From Anaeramoeba flamelloides (Eukaryota; Metamonada; Anaeramoebidae): a stretch of 64,000 nt of DNA. Below, one piece after another: positions 22,812 through 34,245 of this stretch (positions within the stretch are counted from its first letter, which is position 1; the number at the start of each line of letters is the position of its first letter). A program made the position numbers and the translations under genes. The notes beneath the pieces are model-generated. The model was not told the DNA's origin, did no database searches, and worked only from the letters and a program-made list of their open reading frames with translations. The stretch covers positions 19,034,001-19,098,000 of the forward strand of contig JANTQA010000023.1 of NCBI GenBank assembly GCA_027625915.1. The letters are read 5' to 3'.

Positions 22812-25739
22812 TAAAATTGAAAATTTTTTTTTTCACATTTTATTTTTTTTTTATCATCTTTTTTTTTGAAATTAAACATATTTTTTTTGTTAGATCAAAG
22901 ATTTTATTAGAAGGTTTGTTATTAGATTAAAGTTGAGTTCTTTAAAATAATAGAAATTAAATAAAATTAGTTGATGATATCTTTACTTCTTATTGATCAA
23001 TGGTCCAAATAGAATTTTTTTCAAATTTACCAATACGCGCTTTAATTAAAATCTCCCTAAAAATTTTCGTACCCCTATAATTTATTAGTATTAATTATTA
23101 TTATTTTTTTGTTTTTCAAATTATTTTTCTTGTTTTAAATCAAATTAACTCGATTTCTGTTAATATTTTGAATCAAAAAAATTAATTTTCTGTATTAAAT
23201 AAACTTTTGTTTGGAGTAAAAAACACTTTAATATAATAAAATTAACCAAATAATATTAATAAATTATTTTAATTATTAAAATTATGACTAAAAGTTATAG
23301 AAGGGAGATAATTGATTTAAAAATATCATTCTAATTGATCTTTTGAAGATTTTTTGGGTTTTTTAAGCAAATAAATAAATTTTACCAATTACAAAAATTT
23401 TAATTGTGTAACAATTACTGAAAAATATTTTTTTGAGTACGAATAGATATTGAAAATTAACACCAAAATATCATTTTCTGTTCTATTTTTGAAAAGAAAG
23501 TAATTCAGAGTTGAATCTTAATTTTTTCAACATTTTTTTTGATTCAATTTTTGGTTGTATTAAATAAAGTTTTGGATCTAGAGATTTTTTATACAAATTA
23601 GTGAATATAATCCTAGAGTAAACCAAAAAAATAGACCCGAAAAGATTTTTATTCCAAACAAATATTTTCTTTTAGAATACCAAATAACGAAAGATCACGT
23701 TTCCAAATAAATTTGTTCAAATCAAAAATAGAATAATAAAAAAAAATCTACAAAGATATATTTGCATTGATTTGTTTACTTTATCTTCTTATTTTGTATG
23801 AAACAAAATATTTTTTTCACCTTGGCTTTTTCTTTCGAATCTATTTATTAATATTTAACTATCACATTTGTTTATGAATTGATTTTCAAAATTATTTTTT
23901 TCAAATACTTTTATGAAAATATAGGTAAAAACTAAAGAATAATATCTCTAAAATCAAAATAAAAGGGTTGAATTCTAGGAATCAAAAACCAGTTACAAAG
24001 ATTCAACCTACAATAAAAGAAAATTTGAGAAAAAATTAAAAACAGATTCAGAATTATTTTTAGTTCTCAATTTAATCGTGAATTATTTATTATAAAATCA
24101 AACAAATTTGTCCAATAAATCTTTGTTTCTGAAGATTATTTTTAAATAGCATCCTATTTTATGAAATAAAACGGGAATTAGATTAATTTAATGCAAATAG
24201 GGGTTTTAAATTCACTTTACAAATTCTTCCAAAAGAAAAAGTAATTTGTTTCTCAAAAAAAATTTACGAACAAAAGTATTTCGATCCAGAATTAAAAATA
24301 AAACGAAATAAAGAATAAGTAATTGTATCAAATTTTATAGATAAGGTTAAGAAATAAAAGTTTTGTATTTATTTTTTCTTTATCAATCTTTTCTTTTTTT
24401 TTGAATTCCATTTTTTGGTTGGTATGAAAATATATTATACTAGAATATATTCAGCTCTTGTATCTATTTAAATATCAATATATTTGATTTAAGAAATGAT
24501 TTGAAGAATTCAGTTTCACATTAATGGTGCTCCTGAAAATTTGAAAAATGTACTTGTTTCATTAAAACCATTTTTTTTCAATTATGGGAATTGAAGATCT
24601 ACCTTCTTTTCTGTTTATTTTTGAATTTATTTGTTTTTCTATCACAAAATCCAAAAAATTGTGTTACATATTTTTTTTTTATATTTTACTGAAAATTCTC
24701 TGGTTTTATGTCAACTTTCAGATCCATTTTACAATTTTTTAAACAGGGTAAATTTTTCTAATAGAAAATCTATTTCTATGTCTTATAAATTTCTAAAGTA
24801 GAGTTGGAATGTATGGGTAAAACTTTTAATAAAAAGTTACAAGAAGATTTTTTGTTAATGATTAAATAAACTTGGAAAGACCTTACATAGTTTCAATTTT
24901 CTTAATGTTTATAAGTATTTTCAAAGATCTTTTTTTATTTCCTTAACTTTCAAAAAGATCTTTTTTTTTGAAAGTTAAGGAAATAAAAAAGAAAAAAAAA
25001 GAAAAAACAAAATTAAAAAAAAAAAGAAAAAACAAAAAAAGAATTAGACGAAAATAGAAAAAACAATTTTTTGAAAAAGAAAAACAGAAATTCGAAATAA
25101 TTTGGATAATTAGAAAAAAAGATTTGGATCTTAAAAATTGAAAAAATTTTTTGGAGAAAAATATAAGGATAAAAATCACACAAAACCGCCATCAATAACA
25201 TTATAAAGTAAGTCAACATTTTTAAAAAATAATTTTAGTTTTTTTTCATTTCTCAGCTAAAATTGAATTCTTAAAACTTTGTCCATAACTTTATTTTTTT
25301 TTGATAAAATGATATCGTGATCAGTTAATATTTGTCTAATGCAATTGAAGTGGATAAATGCTTGATTCTTCTAATCACATAATTTAAGAGATTTCTTGAA
25401 TTTGCATTTAAATGGTTGAAAAGAAAATGGTTGTATTGAAAAGTGCTGTGTTGATTCAAAAACCAAAAAAAAAAAAAAATTCAAAGCAAAATCCAAAGAC
25501 AAAAAATGAATGATAATTTAGATATCTATATAAGATTTATAGAAAATTTTCAACACTTTATTTTTGAGTTTTAAATGAATTCATTTGTATTGTGTTTTTG
25601 TTCCATAAAATAGAAAAAAAAATTATTAAATTTTGGGTTATTTCAAAAAAAATCTAAATTAGTGATTAATTAAAATTAAAAATAAGAATTAATTTAATTC
25701 AATTCAAATTAATTAAAAACCAAAGGATTTGAGTCTAGT
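22812..25739. other. Non-coding AT-rich DNA with one decayed MITE and a hairpin
   Basis: No gene seen. About 24755-24815 resembles the right end of the element at 52570-53026 (AATAGAAAATC, then GAGTTGGAATG), so a decayed relative lies here. A strong hairpin at 24928-24992 is listed separately. Purine-rich A/G tracts follow to about 25075. Confidence 0.45.
24928..24992. repeat. Near-perfect 27-bp hairpin
   Basis: TTATTTCCTTAACTTTCAAA (left arm) is followed after a short spacer by TTTGAAAGTTAAGGAAATAA (right arm), with flanking T and A runs extending the pairing. It could be the collapsed core of a palindromic element; no second copy was noticed. Confidence 0.7.
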
Positions 25740-26668
25740 TTAAAGACAACCAAATTGTTTTAAGATAGGATCTAATTTTTCAAGTTCTTTTTTTTTGTTT
25801 TCAAAGGCTTGTTCAACAATTTTCTTTCTTGCATTTTTTTGGAGAAAGTAGTTTTTTGCTCTTGCCTTTCTTTTCTTTTCAAGTTCTCCAACAAGTTCTG
25901 AATGCTTCCAACCAAATTCGTGTGAAAGTCTTCCTAATTTGGTAGATTTTCTGAATGGTTTGACTTTTAAGACCTTAAGTGCTTCGGGTACTACAACTCT
26001 TTGTCTTTTGTCATATGGGGCTGGGATCCCTTCGAATACTTTTAATCTTTTAAGTGCGGCGGTGCCTCTGAATGTTTTATGTGGAAGCATTCCCCTTACA
26101 GATTTCCAAAAGATTCTGGATGGTTCTCTATAATGAAATGGACCATGGTTTGGTCTTACACTTGTTCTTTTTCTTTTCCATTGGCAATATTTTTCTTTTT
26201 GATTGTAAAGCATATTTTGAAAGAGAACCAGTTTGTGTGTGAAGTACAATTAAGTGTTTGGAATGTTTTTTTTTTTGTTTTTTTTGGAATTTGTTTGTTT
26301 ATTTTTGTTTTTTTTTTATGTTAGAAATTTATTCATTTGAAAAAAAAAAAAAGAAAATGAAAAAATATTTGTAAAGCAAAAAAAAAGAATAAAAGAAAAA
26401 GTTTTTTTTGGGTTATGAGAAAAAACAGTAAAATTCTTTGTTTGTTGTTGGAAATTGGATCAAAGTTAGATCTTTACAAAGTAGATCTCAATCTTTTCGA
26501 GATTTTGTAAAAAGAAAATTTACCTCTTGTTCTTGACCAAGGTCCAACAATAATAATCTCTTCACATCTGACAACAACTACTCTGTTTCCTGAAAGAAGC
26601 TGTTTGGCAATTACAGATGCAAGTCTTCCCATAATGTGTCCACTCCCGTCAATTATGGTTGTAGTCAT
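25740..26668 (-). CDS. RPL13A: 60S ribosomal protein uL13 (L13a), two exons
   Basis: Large-subunit ribosomal protein. Exon 1 runs from 26668 to 26524 (MTTTIIDGSGHIMGRLASVI...GPWSRTR plus one base) and exon 2 from 26194 to 25740. The 329-bp intron has a GTAAAT donor and an A-rich acceptor (CAATCAAAAAG). This phase-1 junction gives SRTR-EKYCQWKRKR, matching the spacing of human uL13 residue for residue. Total 199 residues, normal for eukaryotes (about 203). Motifs: GRLAS near the N-terminus, GPFHYREPSRIFWKSVRGM, VFEGIPAPYDK and RVVVPEALKVLKVKP. The upstream in-frame Met at 26767 would add an unrelated extension and is rejected. The lysine-rich C-terminus ends in FGCL. Confidence 0.93.
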
Positions 26669-26805
26669 TTTGTTTATTTGATAAATATAGAATATTAAAA
26701 AAAAAATGATAGTTTTTGTTTTTTGTTTGCTTTTTTTCGAATTTAAGGTATACACCCCTTGAAACAAAAAAATAATTACCTTGTAATGGGTTATGGAAAA
26801 CAGGT

Positions 26806-27741
26806 TATCTTGTGACCTAGGAGATCAATCTTCAGCTTAGTATTAATTTAAATAGTGATTTTCTATTGGCTTAAAAAAAAATTCATTTTCTTTTTTTTTT
26901 TTTTTTTTTTTATTGAGGAAGAAGTGTAATTTACACCCTAGACGTCCTTATACTTAAATTTCCTTTCAGAAATTTAAGCGTAAAATCATAGATTTTACGA
27001 TTATTGATTAATGAAAATAGTCTCAAACTGTCGCAGTTTAAAATTATTTCATTAAATTTTAATTCTTTTAATTTGTTACAAAATATTAATCTATTTTTTT
27101 CATAGGAAGGACAGAACCATAAAAAATGATCAATTTTTTCTATAATGTCCTTTTGTTTATATTTTAAACATAGAGGACAAAATTTATTTGAATTTTTTTT
27201 CATAACATTGTAATATCTATTTAAGCAGTTTGTAAATGACCTAAATTTTAACAGTATTGAACTTGATGGATAACTTAAATATTTTTGGGTTACAAATAAA
27301 TATTTATGGTTTTTTATTATATTAAAATATTTCTGGACCTTCCAACTTGTAGAAAAAAAAAATTCATTTTCTTCTCAAAATCAGCATTGAATAATGCACA
27401 AATGATATATTGGTGAGATTTTTAATTAAAAAATTATTCTGGTTTTTGGGTTTTAATTGTGAGATTTATATTCAATTTTATCCCAGTATCTTAAAAAAAC
27501 AATAATTTATTTAAAAGCTCGAAAATAAATTCAAATCTACATAATTTTTTTTTAATTGAAAACTAACAAGTCACAATTTTATTCAATTTAAAATCTCATC
27601 ATTCTATTATTAGTACATAATTCAATGCTAATTATTATATGGTAAAGAAAATAAATTACATTTTTTTGACCAATATATTATCACTCTTGAAATTAATATT
27701 AAGCTGAAGATTGAATAATAAGCATCTTAGTGCCAAAATAG
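26806..27741. mobile_element. Inverted-repeat element split by a LINE insertion
   Basis: Arms of about 70 bp (left 26806-26880, right 27660-27741) are inverted copies, sharing CAATCTTCAGCTTA, ATTAATTT and AGTGAT. Without the LINE insert the element would be about 0.46 kb. It starts roughly 140 bp upstream of the uL13 start codon, so it may lie in that gene's 5' flank. Confidence 0.65.
26891..27352 (-). mobile_element. 5'-truncated LINE insertion with poly-A tail and target-site duplication
   Basis: On the minus strand an open frame runs from about 27350 to 26931 and ends at TAA. It holds the C-terminal zinc motif of LINE polyproteins (CPLC, then HFLWFCPSYEKNR: C-x2-C...H-x4-C). A short 3' UTR with the palindrome GTGTAAATTACAC follows, then an A run of 21 (T at 26891-26911). 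The sequence AAAATTCATTTTCTT occurs on both sides (about 26877-26892 and 27357-27373), a clear target-site duplication of 15-20 bp. The open frame and intact duplication make this the youngest LINE trace in the window. Only the last ~140 codons were copied. Confidence 0.85.
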
Positions 27742-28839
27742 GGTGATCTTTGAATCAATGAAGGTATTTTTTTTTTAAAATTTTGAGGATTTTAGAACCT
27801 TAAGTGATTAGTGCATAGCATGGAAAAGTCAAAAAAAAAACATAAAGTATAATGTTATTAAAGGTTAAATATATATGTTTAAAATAGCTCATATACTTTT
27901 AAAGATAAAACTTTACTTAATTTTTATCAATAAAATTAAAAAAGTAGTCACATTCAAGTTATAAAATTCAAAATTTTTTTAAAAAAATATAGAAAATTTT
28001 GTTTTAAATATAAAGGTTGAACCACTAATATTCAGATATTAAAAATTTAATGTATCTTTTTTAAATTTTGGTCTCTAAATATAGATTAATTGCTAAAGAA
28101 GTTTATTTAAAAAAAAAAAAAAAAAAAAAAAGAATTAAGGTAGAGAATATGTTAAATTATTTCCACAAGTAAAAAGATATTGATACAAAACTAATTCCAA
28201 TAAAAAAGAAACAATATTTATCATTCTTTGCGTTTATACATTGATGAATATTGAGTCAATCTTTGAAATTAAAAAAATATAAATATTAGTTACTTTTGGA
28301 AGTACTAAATGGGAATTAATAAATACTGGAATACTATTATTTATCTGTTTCTATTTTTATATTTTGGATAAGTTATTAAAAAAAATTACTAAAATGACAA
28401 TTTTTAAGAGTAATCAATTATTTAAAAAAAATAATTATTTGTTGTTAATCAATATTTATTAGAGCTTTTTTGATTCAACAAGCCAGAAACCACTGATATA
28501 ATCCACACCCAATTATAAAAGATTCTAATTATATTCCGGTTTATTGTGGAACTATCACTTAAAGAAATCATTGATAGGAAATATTAATTTTGGTAAAAAT
28601 AAATTTTGATTAAATAAAGAAAAAATTAATAATATATAAAGACAAAAGCAGTTTTTATTTATTTTTTTTAATTTCAATTAGTTTTTACCCAAAAAAGACT
28701 TTTAATATAATTTTTTAAAAAGGGTCAAAATTTTAGGTTTTAAAGTAAATAATTTTTTCTGAAAATTACTGAGATCCTTAAAAAACAATGTTAATTTTTT
28801 TGATTAAATGAAATTTAATATTAATATTTATCAGGTATT
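27742..28839. other. Non-coding DNA with a degraded family B copy
   Basis: No gene. Positions about 28000-28500 match the middle of family B (compare 22490-22660), including the blocks AATACTGGAATA and TATTTTTATATTTTGGA. Ends are not clear. Confidence 0.4.
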
Positions 28840-29840
28840 TAATAATAAATTTTATTCTACCTCTAGAAAAAAGTTGTGAAAATTAGTTCATTTTAGAAAT
28901 CTACATGCAATGAACTCTTAGGAAAACTTAGTGATCAAAGATAAAAAAAAGCCAAATAGAACAAAAATACTTTTTACCTTTTTTAGAATTTATCAGAATT
29001 TCAGTCAATTCCACTTTTTATATATAAACTTTGAATTAAAATTAAGGTGGAAAAATCCCAAATTAAGGCACAATACTGGTATTCTGGTTAAATTAAATTG
29101 TGAAAATAAAAAATTCCTAATTTTTTACTTTCCTTTGAAGTTTTTTAGTGCCTTAAATTTCGTTGAAAGTTTGTGCCGTAAAATTGAAATTTTCTATATT
29201 ATAATCGATGATTTATTTATAAGTCAATATCATTGTTATTTAAGGGTTATCTTCTTTATAATTCATATCTAAATTAGAATTTTTGGTAAAAATTTTGAAA
29301 TTTTATTTGATAAGATTAACAAGATGTGTTTTTTATTTTTTTTCTATTTTTTTTACAAATAATTCATTTAGAAAATTTTTTTTTCATCCAAGATAGTTAA
29401 TAACCAAATAAAAAGGTGTTAGTTTATGCTTCTATAAAAAGTTAAAATGAGGGTAGATAAATCATATTGATTTCTCTTGGAATTTTATTTGATCTACAAT
29501 TGGAGATCAAAATGAACATGTTTGTTTTTCTCAATGGGGAATTAAGAATTTTAATTTTTATTTTTGTAAAACAATCTATTTTATTATTTTTTTTATTTCA
29601 GATGAGTTTTAACTATTTTTTGTTCTATTTTATTCTAATTATTTGTTATTTTATTCTTCAAAGACCACTTTTTAATTTATTGGATAACTCAAAAATAAGT
29701 TGTGACCCTTTGATGGTGACCAAATTAACATATTCCTTAGTCCTCTGATTTTAAAAAAAATTATTTTATACAATTAAAATTCACAAAAAAATGATCAAAA
29801 TAGTATATAAACTAATAATATTCAAATATTTAAATCACAA
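28840..29840 (-). mobile_element. Family D copy (reverse) containing a decayed family G MITE
   Basis: Blocks such as TGGAATTTTATTTGAT, GGAGATCAAAATGA and the TTTTTCTCAATGG stretch match the reverse complement of family D copies at 51.1 and 55.8 kb. Inside, 29002-29190 is a diverged family G palindrome (CAGTCAATTCCAC at the left, TTTCGTTGAAAGTTTGTG at the right). ORFs of 113 and 93 codons here (28931-29272, 29467-29748) are repeat-derived. Confidence 0.45.
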
Positions 29841-30289
29841 CATATCTTACAGTTATAAACGAAAAATAAAGGAATATTTGTTTTTGATAATTTCATATTT
29901 TATTTGAGAACATTAGAAAAAACAATCATATTTATTGTTCTTTTTGAAAGTTTTTTTTTTTTTTTATAGATAAAAATGTTTAAAAACATTAACTTTTCCT
30001 TCTTTTTACTAATCGTGACATATAATAATATAATATTTTGTTTTTTATATAATATATTAGATTAGTATTGTAGAAATTGAAAATAAAAAAAATCAAAAAT
30101 GGGCATGAATAACTACAATTATATCAACTTTAGGATATATAACACTGATTTTTTCATTTTCAATGCTAAAAAAAAATTACATTTTCTTATAAAAATATTT
30201 TCCTATTTTTAGGTTAACAGTTTAAAAAATAAAAAACAATTTGTATTTTTTTTATTATTATTGAAAAACTGAAAATTACATTCTCAATT

Positions 30290-30450
30290 AGCTTTTTACT
30301 GAATTTCCTTTCCGATATTTAAGAATAAAAGCCTATCTTTTGTATTGATTTATAATAATTATTCTAAACTTTTCCAGTTTAAAATGGATTTATTCAAGAT
30401 TTATTTTTAGCAATTTATTTAGAAATTGTAATCCATCATTTTCATTATAT
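30290..30450 (-). mobile_element. LINE 3' fragment
   Basis: At the nucleotide level the minus strand matches the end of the LINE at 26.9-27.2 kb: CCATTTTAAACTGGAAAAG against ATAATTTTAAACTGCGACAG, then TTTCTGAAAGG-like and GGAAATT blocks in the same order. The frame is broken. It is an old scrap of the same LINE family. Confidence 0.5.
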
Positions 30451-30563
30451 GAAAACCCTAAAAAATTTTTACACTTTTTTAAACTTTTTCATTGTTTTTT
30501 TTTTTTTCCAAATAGCAATCAATAGCTTAAAAATCACAAAAAAATAAGTTTTGACTTGTTAAA

Positions 30564-31031
30564 GATTTTTTTGATAAGTTTGTGATTTATTTATCATCTG
30601 AGACACTTTCCGAGTGTGCCCACAAGAGTCAGGAAATTAGACATATATTAGACGAATTAAATTATATTCTATTGTATTTAAAAAAAAAGGAATTGATTTG
30701 GGGCATAAACATCAAGAGTAAAATCGGAAATATCGAGAAAAAACAAATAAGCCCAAATTTCTCCAATAGTCTATTAAATAGGATTTATTATCATTTGATT
30801 CATCAAATATTCTCAAAAGTTTCTCCCAGTTTTAAGATATTACCAAAAAGTATCTTTAATAAAAAAAACACTAAAGTGAAAAAAAACTTTTGACAATTAT
30901 TACTTATTTCTTAAACAGCTCATAGGAGAATTATTTTGGAAACTAGTTTGATTGATTTCTTTAGCGGTTTTAAAATTCCAAAAAGAAAGTGGAAAGGGCA
31001 ACAAAAAGAAGCATTCAAGCTCAAAAACTGA
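30564..31031 (+). CDS. Unknown spliced gene, last two exons
   Basis: Exon A starts near 30564 after an A-rich acceptor (GTTAAAG) and ends at 30849 before GTATCT; exon B is 30919-31031, ending in TGA. Joining them in phase 1 gives one open reading (DFFDKFVIYLSSETLSEC...FKILPK, then THRRIILETSLIDFFSGF and KIPKRKWKGQQKEAFKLKN). The composition is protein-like and much richer in G/C codons than the flanks, and both exons stay open only in these frames. No ATG opens exon A, so one or more upstream exons are missing; large introns do occur here. I do not recognise a domain. A decayed hAT transposon begins just downstream, so this could also be a gene remnant. Confidence 0.4.
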
Positions 31032-33500
31032 CAAGAGAACACAAAAATAAATGATAAATTAAGAAATCATCAGAGACAGGCAAAAGGTGTAAAATGAAAA
31101 ATTAACACGGAAAGTTACTAAAAAAAAAGAAAAACGAAAAAAAAGTGCAGAAAAGGTGCTTTATTGAAATTTTCTATTTTTCTTGATGAATTTATTTTAA
31201 GAAAGAAATGAGTAAAGATTATGAAAAAAAAAATGAAAAAGAAATTTTAATTAATTGTATTGTAACTGAAAATCACTTCTGCTTCAAGATTTTCGGTATT
31301 TAATCGATTTCTTCGTGGATTCATAATATAAGTGACATGTGAAAAGACTCTTTCAACTTCACATGAAGTAGGCTCCATAACTAACAAGCTCAAAAAAATG
31401 TTTGGACAAATCTCCAAAAAACTTGTTTTTTTCCAGTCCAGTATAGGTGAGGCGAATGACAAGATTCATCTTTTTTTCATCAAAAAATTTTGAAAGTCAA
31501 TGAACTGACCAATCAAATCTCCACGTAGGTATTTACGCATCTTATCACATAGTTTATTTTCGTCTTCAATAAGTGGTTTAATGTGTTCAGGGCATAAGTA
31601 AAAAATGCGTATAAATGATTCTATTGGCATCTTCCCATCGTGGCTTGTATCTTCTTATTTTATTGAGAAAATCCATAATTTTCCCCATCGTTCCGCTATT
31701 AACCGATAAATTGATTATTTTTGCATAATCTTTCCCACTCATTTTAAATAACCAAGTTTCGATATTTCGCCATCTATTTAAAGTATCTTTTTCGGAGTTG
31801 TCGTTCTTGAATTCCATCTATCAAAGGTGTAAATAGTCTTGAAAAATATTCAATGAAACGGAGGTCTTGTATGCTTCCTTCATTCGTCAAACACTTTATC
31901 ATTTGATTCGCAGTTTCTGATGTTTCCTCCTTGGTTATAAAAGTAAGTAAGTTTTTGCGTCTCATGAACACATCTGAAACACATTTTAACCAAGTTCCCC
32001 AGCGTGTTTTTGAAGGAAGAGATATGTCAGTTATGTTTTGACTTCTCCATCGCTTCTTACGGCCTGCTTGTATTCCCCCTCTTAAAAAAACACACGAACC
32101 AATTTACATAATCCATTGATGTTTGGAAAAGACTCCATTAATTTTTGTGAAATGAGATGCAGTAAGTGTGCAGCACATAAAGTGTGTTGTATTGCATATT
32201 GTTCGTTTAATCGTCTTCCTAATGAAACACATGCTCTTGCACCATCAGTAACAAAATTTGTAATTTGTTGCCAATCAATCTCGTATTCAAGTAATGTTTC
32301 TTCCAGGAGTTTTTTGCAATGAAGAGGCATCGCATCTATCCATTTCTTTGACTTTGAGACACAATCGGAAATCCAAGTTGGTTACCACAACAGCACACAA
32401 ACTGCGTGAAGTGATGTCAGTCGTTTCGTCCATCATTAGACAAAACCTCTGTCCAACAAGTACTCTTTTCATGTTACTCTTTTTTCTCTTCAAGAACTCG
32501 TACTATTGACCTTCGCACAGTTCTTATTGAAGGAATTGAACCAAGTGATCGAAACGCAACAATCGAATCTCGATTGACCAACCGATGAAATTTATCAATT
32601 GGCACAGAAGCTTGCAGGAAGGTTTGTGTGACTCTGTCTACACTATCCTGGATGATTAGCTCTGATGTTGTCTGACCATTTGGTCCAAAAACCTCTTCTG
32701 TGTTTACTAGTCAATAAATGTCTTTTCATACTGTATCGCGAACCACAAATAGTGGCACCGCATTTCCGACATAGTATCTGATAAAAGCCCCCTTTTTTAT
32801 CTTTTTCTTTATTCGACTCAAGAAAAGTAAAACAATTCATATCGGGTTCTTTTAGAATCTCAACCAAGTTACTTAGGTTCACCTATTGAAAAAAAGAAAA
32901 GAAAAGAAAAAGAAAAAAAAATAAATATTAGTTGAGTTCTTTGGGATTAATTATCAAAATAATTTTACTCTTGTTTTCGTTTCAATCTTTTCAACAGAAT
33001 TTGAAACAATGATTGTGTTTTTATTATTTAAAACAGTATCTCTTTGTTTCTTCTTCTTTCTTCGATTCTTCCTCCTCACTTTCAATTTCTGACGAACTGA
33101 AATGGATGTGTTTGGTTTAGAAATTTGAATTCTTTTTCGTGACACGCTCATAAACACTTAAAGTGAAATATGATTAAAAAAAATGAATTTAAATCAGTTG
33201 AAATTCTTTTTCAACCACTTTACGATGACGTAGACGCCTTAAAATACTAAAATGAACACGTACTCCGTGTTTTGGATTTTTTCGTGATGACTCGACACGG
33301 AAAAAAACTTCAGAATTGCTTTCTTTACTCCTCTCTAACAATGGTGTATTTTTAGTGAGGAGTTATTTTAGATTTTAAAATAAAACTCTATTACTCTTTT
33401 CTGAATAAGAGTATTAAAGTTTAAATAATAAAAGAACATACAAATTCAAGCAACTCACTAAAATAAAAGTGAGTCATTAGGAAAAAAAACACTTTTAGAT
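31032..33500 (-). mobile_element. Approximate extent of the hAT element
   Basis: The DNA around the transposase remnant is noticeably less AT-rich than its flanks from about 31060 to 33480, and small palindromes occur near its upstream side (ACTCCTC/GAGGAGT at 33328-33364, CTCACT/AGTGAG at 33454-33475). Exact ends could not be fixed by eye. Confidence 0.4.
31247..33157 (-). pseudogene. Broken hAT-superfamily transposase gene
   Basis: The reading is on the minus strand. 32882-32643 holds a BED-type zinc finger (CRKCGATICG, then HLLTSKH). 32493-32082 holds the first catalytic part (MMDETTDI) and the FVTDGARACVSLG block with CAAHLLHLI. About 32040-31780 reads SKTRWGTWLKCVSDVF and onward. 31462-31247 is the C-terminal hAT dimerisation region (SCEVERVFS, then NPRRNRLNTENLEAEV). 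The pieces fall in different frames, with shifts near 32320, 32085, 31800 and between 31590 and 31460, so no full transposase is made. A Lys/Arg-rich ORF at 33157-32954, separated by a short gap with possible splice sites, may be a first exon. Terminal repeats and an 8-bp duplication were not found. Confidence 0.85.
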
Positions 33501-33600
33501 CATTTTTTATACACCGTTTGCCTTTCTCTGGAAATCATTTTTTTTAAAATACCTTTCCAAACAAATTGATCTCTTCCAAAACAAACTTGACTTGGTTTGC

Positions 33601-34245
33601 ATGAACAAAACACAAAAAAAAAGGATTTCAAAACTTGAAAAAGAAAATTTACAATTCAAAGAAAAGATAACCGAATCAAATAAGGAGCTCAAAGAATTAA
33701 CAAGACAAATAAAAAATTTACAGAATGAAAATGAAAAGCTTTTTCAAAATAACACTGATCTGATAACACAATTTGATCAGCTTCAGCAAAGTGTAAGTAA
33801 TTCCGAAGTGAAATTAATTGGTGTCCAAAATCTTTTAGACAAATTAAATAAGCCAAAACCCAAAGAAGGAAAAGAAATTAACAAAACAAACACAACAAAC
33901 AATTCGTCAACCAAGAATCTAAATGGTGGTGTTCAAAAAAACACAAAACCAAAACAAAGGAAGATCTCTAAATTGTTTACTTTTGGATCAGACGAATCGG
34001 ATTCACCAGAAGAAGACATTTACTTGCAAGAAATTGAAAAAAATACAAAGACAGTTACAAAGAGCAACAATAAGGAGAGCTCAGATCAAAACAAAGTCAA
34101 GTTTAATTTTACCCAAGAACTCCAGAAATATCAAAAACAAGTCTTCACTTTGCTCGATATGGGATTCACAGATATTAACACAGTGTTGCATGCTCTGGTT
34201 GTTACCGATGGTGACGTTCAAAAGGCCTTAACTCTTTTACAATGA
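33601..34245 (+). CDS. Coiled-coil protein with a C-terminal UBA domain
   Basis: 214 residues in a single exon. Residues about 5-85 form a charged coiled coil (KRISKLEKENLQFKEKI and following heptads). Residues 90-170 are a low-complexity Lys/Asn/Ser linker with an acidic patch (GSDESDSPEED). Residues about 175-214 are a UBA fold: YQKQVFTLLDMGFTDINT, then DGDVQKALTLLQ. UBA domains bind ubiquitin, so it may be a ubiquitin-binding adaptor, but the partner is unknown. The start is the ATG at 33601; the frame is open a little further upstream (to 33499) with no earlier ATG. It sits right beside the dead hAT element yet is fully open, so it is probably a living host gene. Confidence 0.8.
   Translation: MNKTQKKRISKLEKENLQFKEKITESNKELKELTRQIKNLQNENEKLFQNNTDLITQFDQLQQSVSNSEVKLIGVQNLLDKLNKPKPKEGKEINKTNTTNNSSTKNLNGGVQKNTKPKQRKISKLFTFGSDESDSPEEDIYLQEIEKNTKTVTKSNNKESSDQNKVKFNFTQELQKYQKQVFTLLDMGFTDINTVLHALVVTDGDVQKALTLLQ

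Noticed and set aside
26669-26767. N-terminal extension of uL13 from an upstream in-frame Met
   Set aside because: The extension is Lys/Phe/Ile-rich with no family match, and MTTTIIDGSGH aligns with the normal uL13 start.
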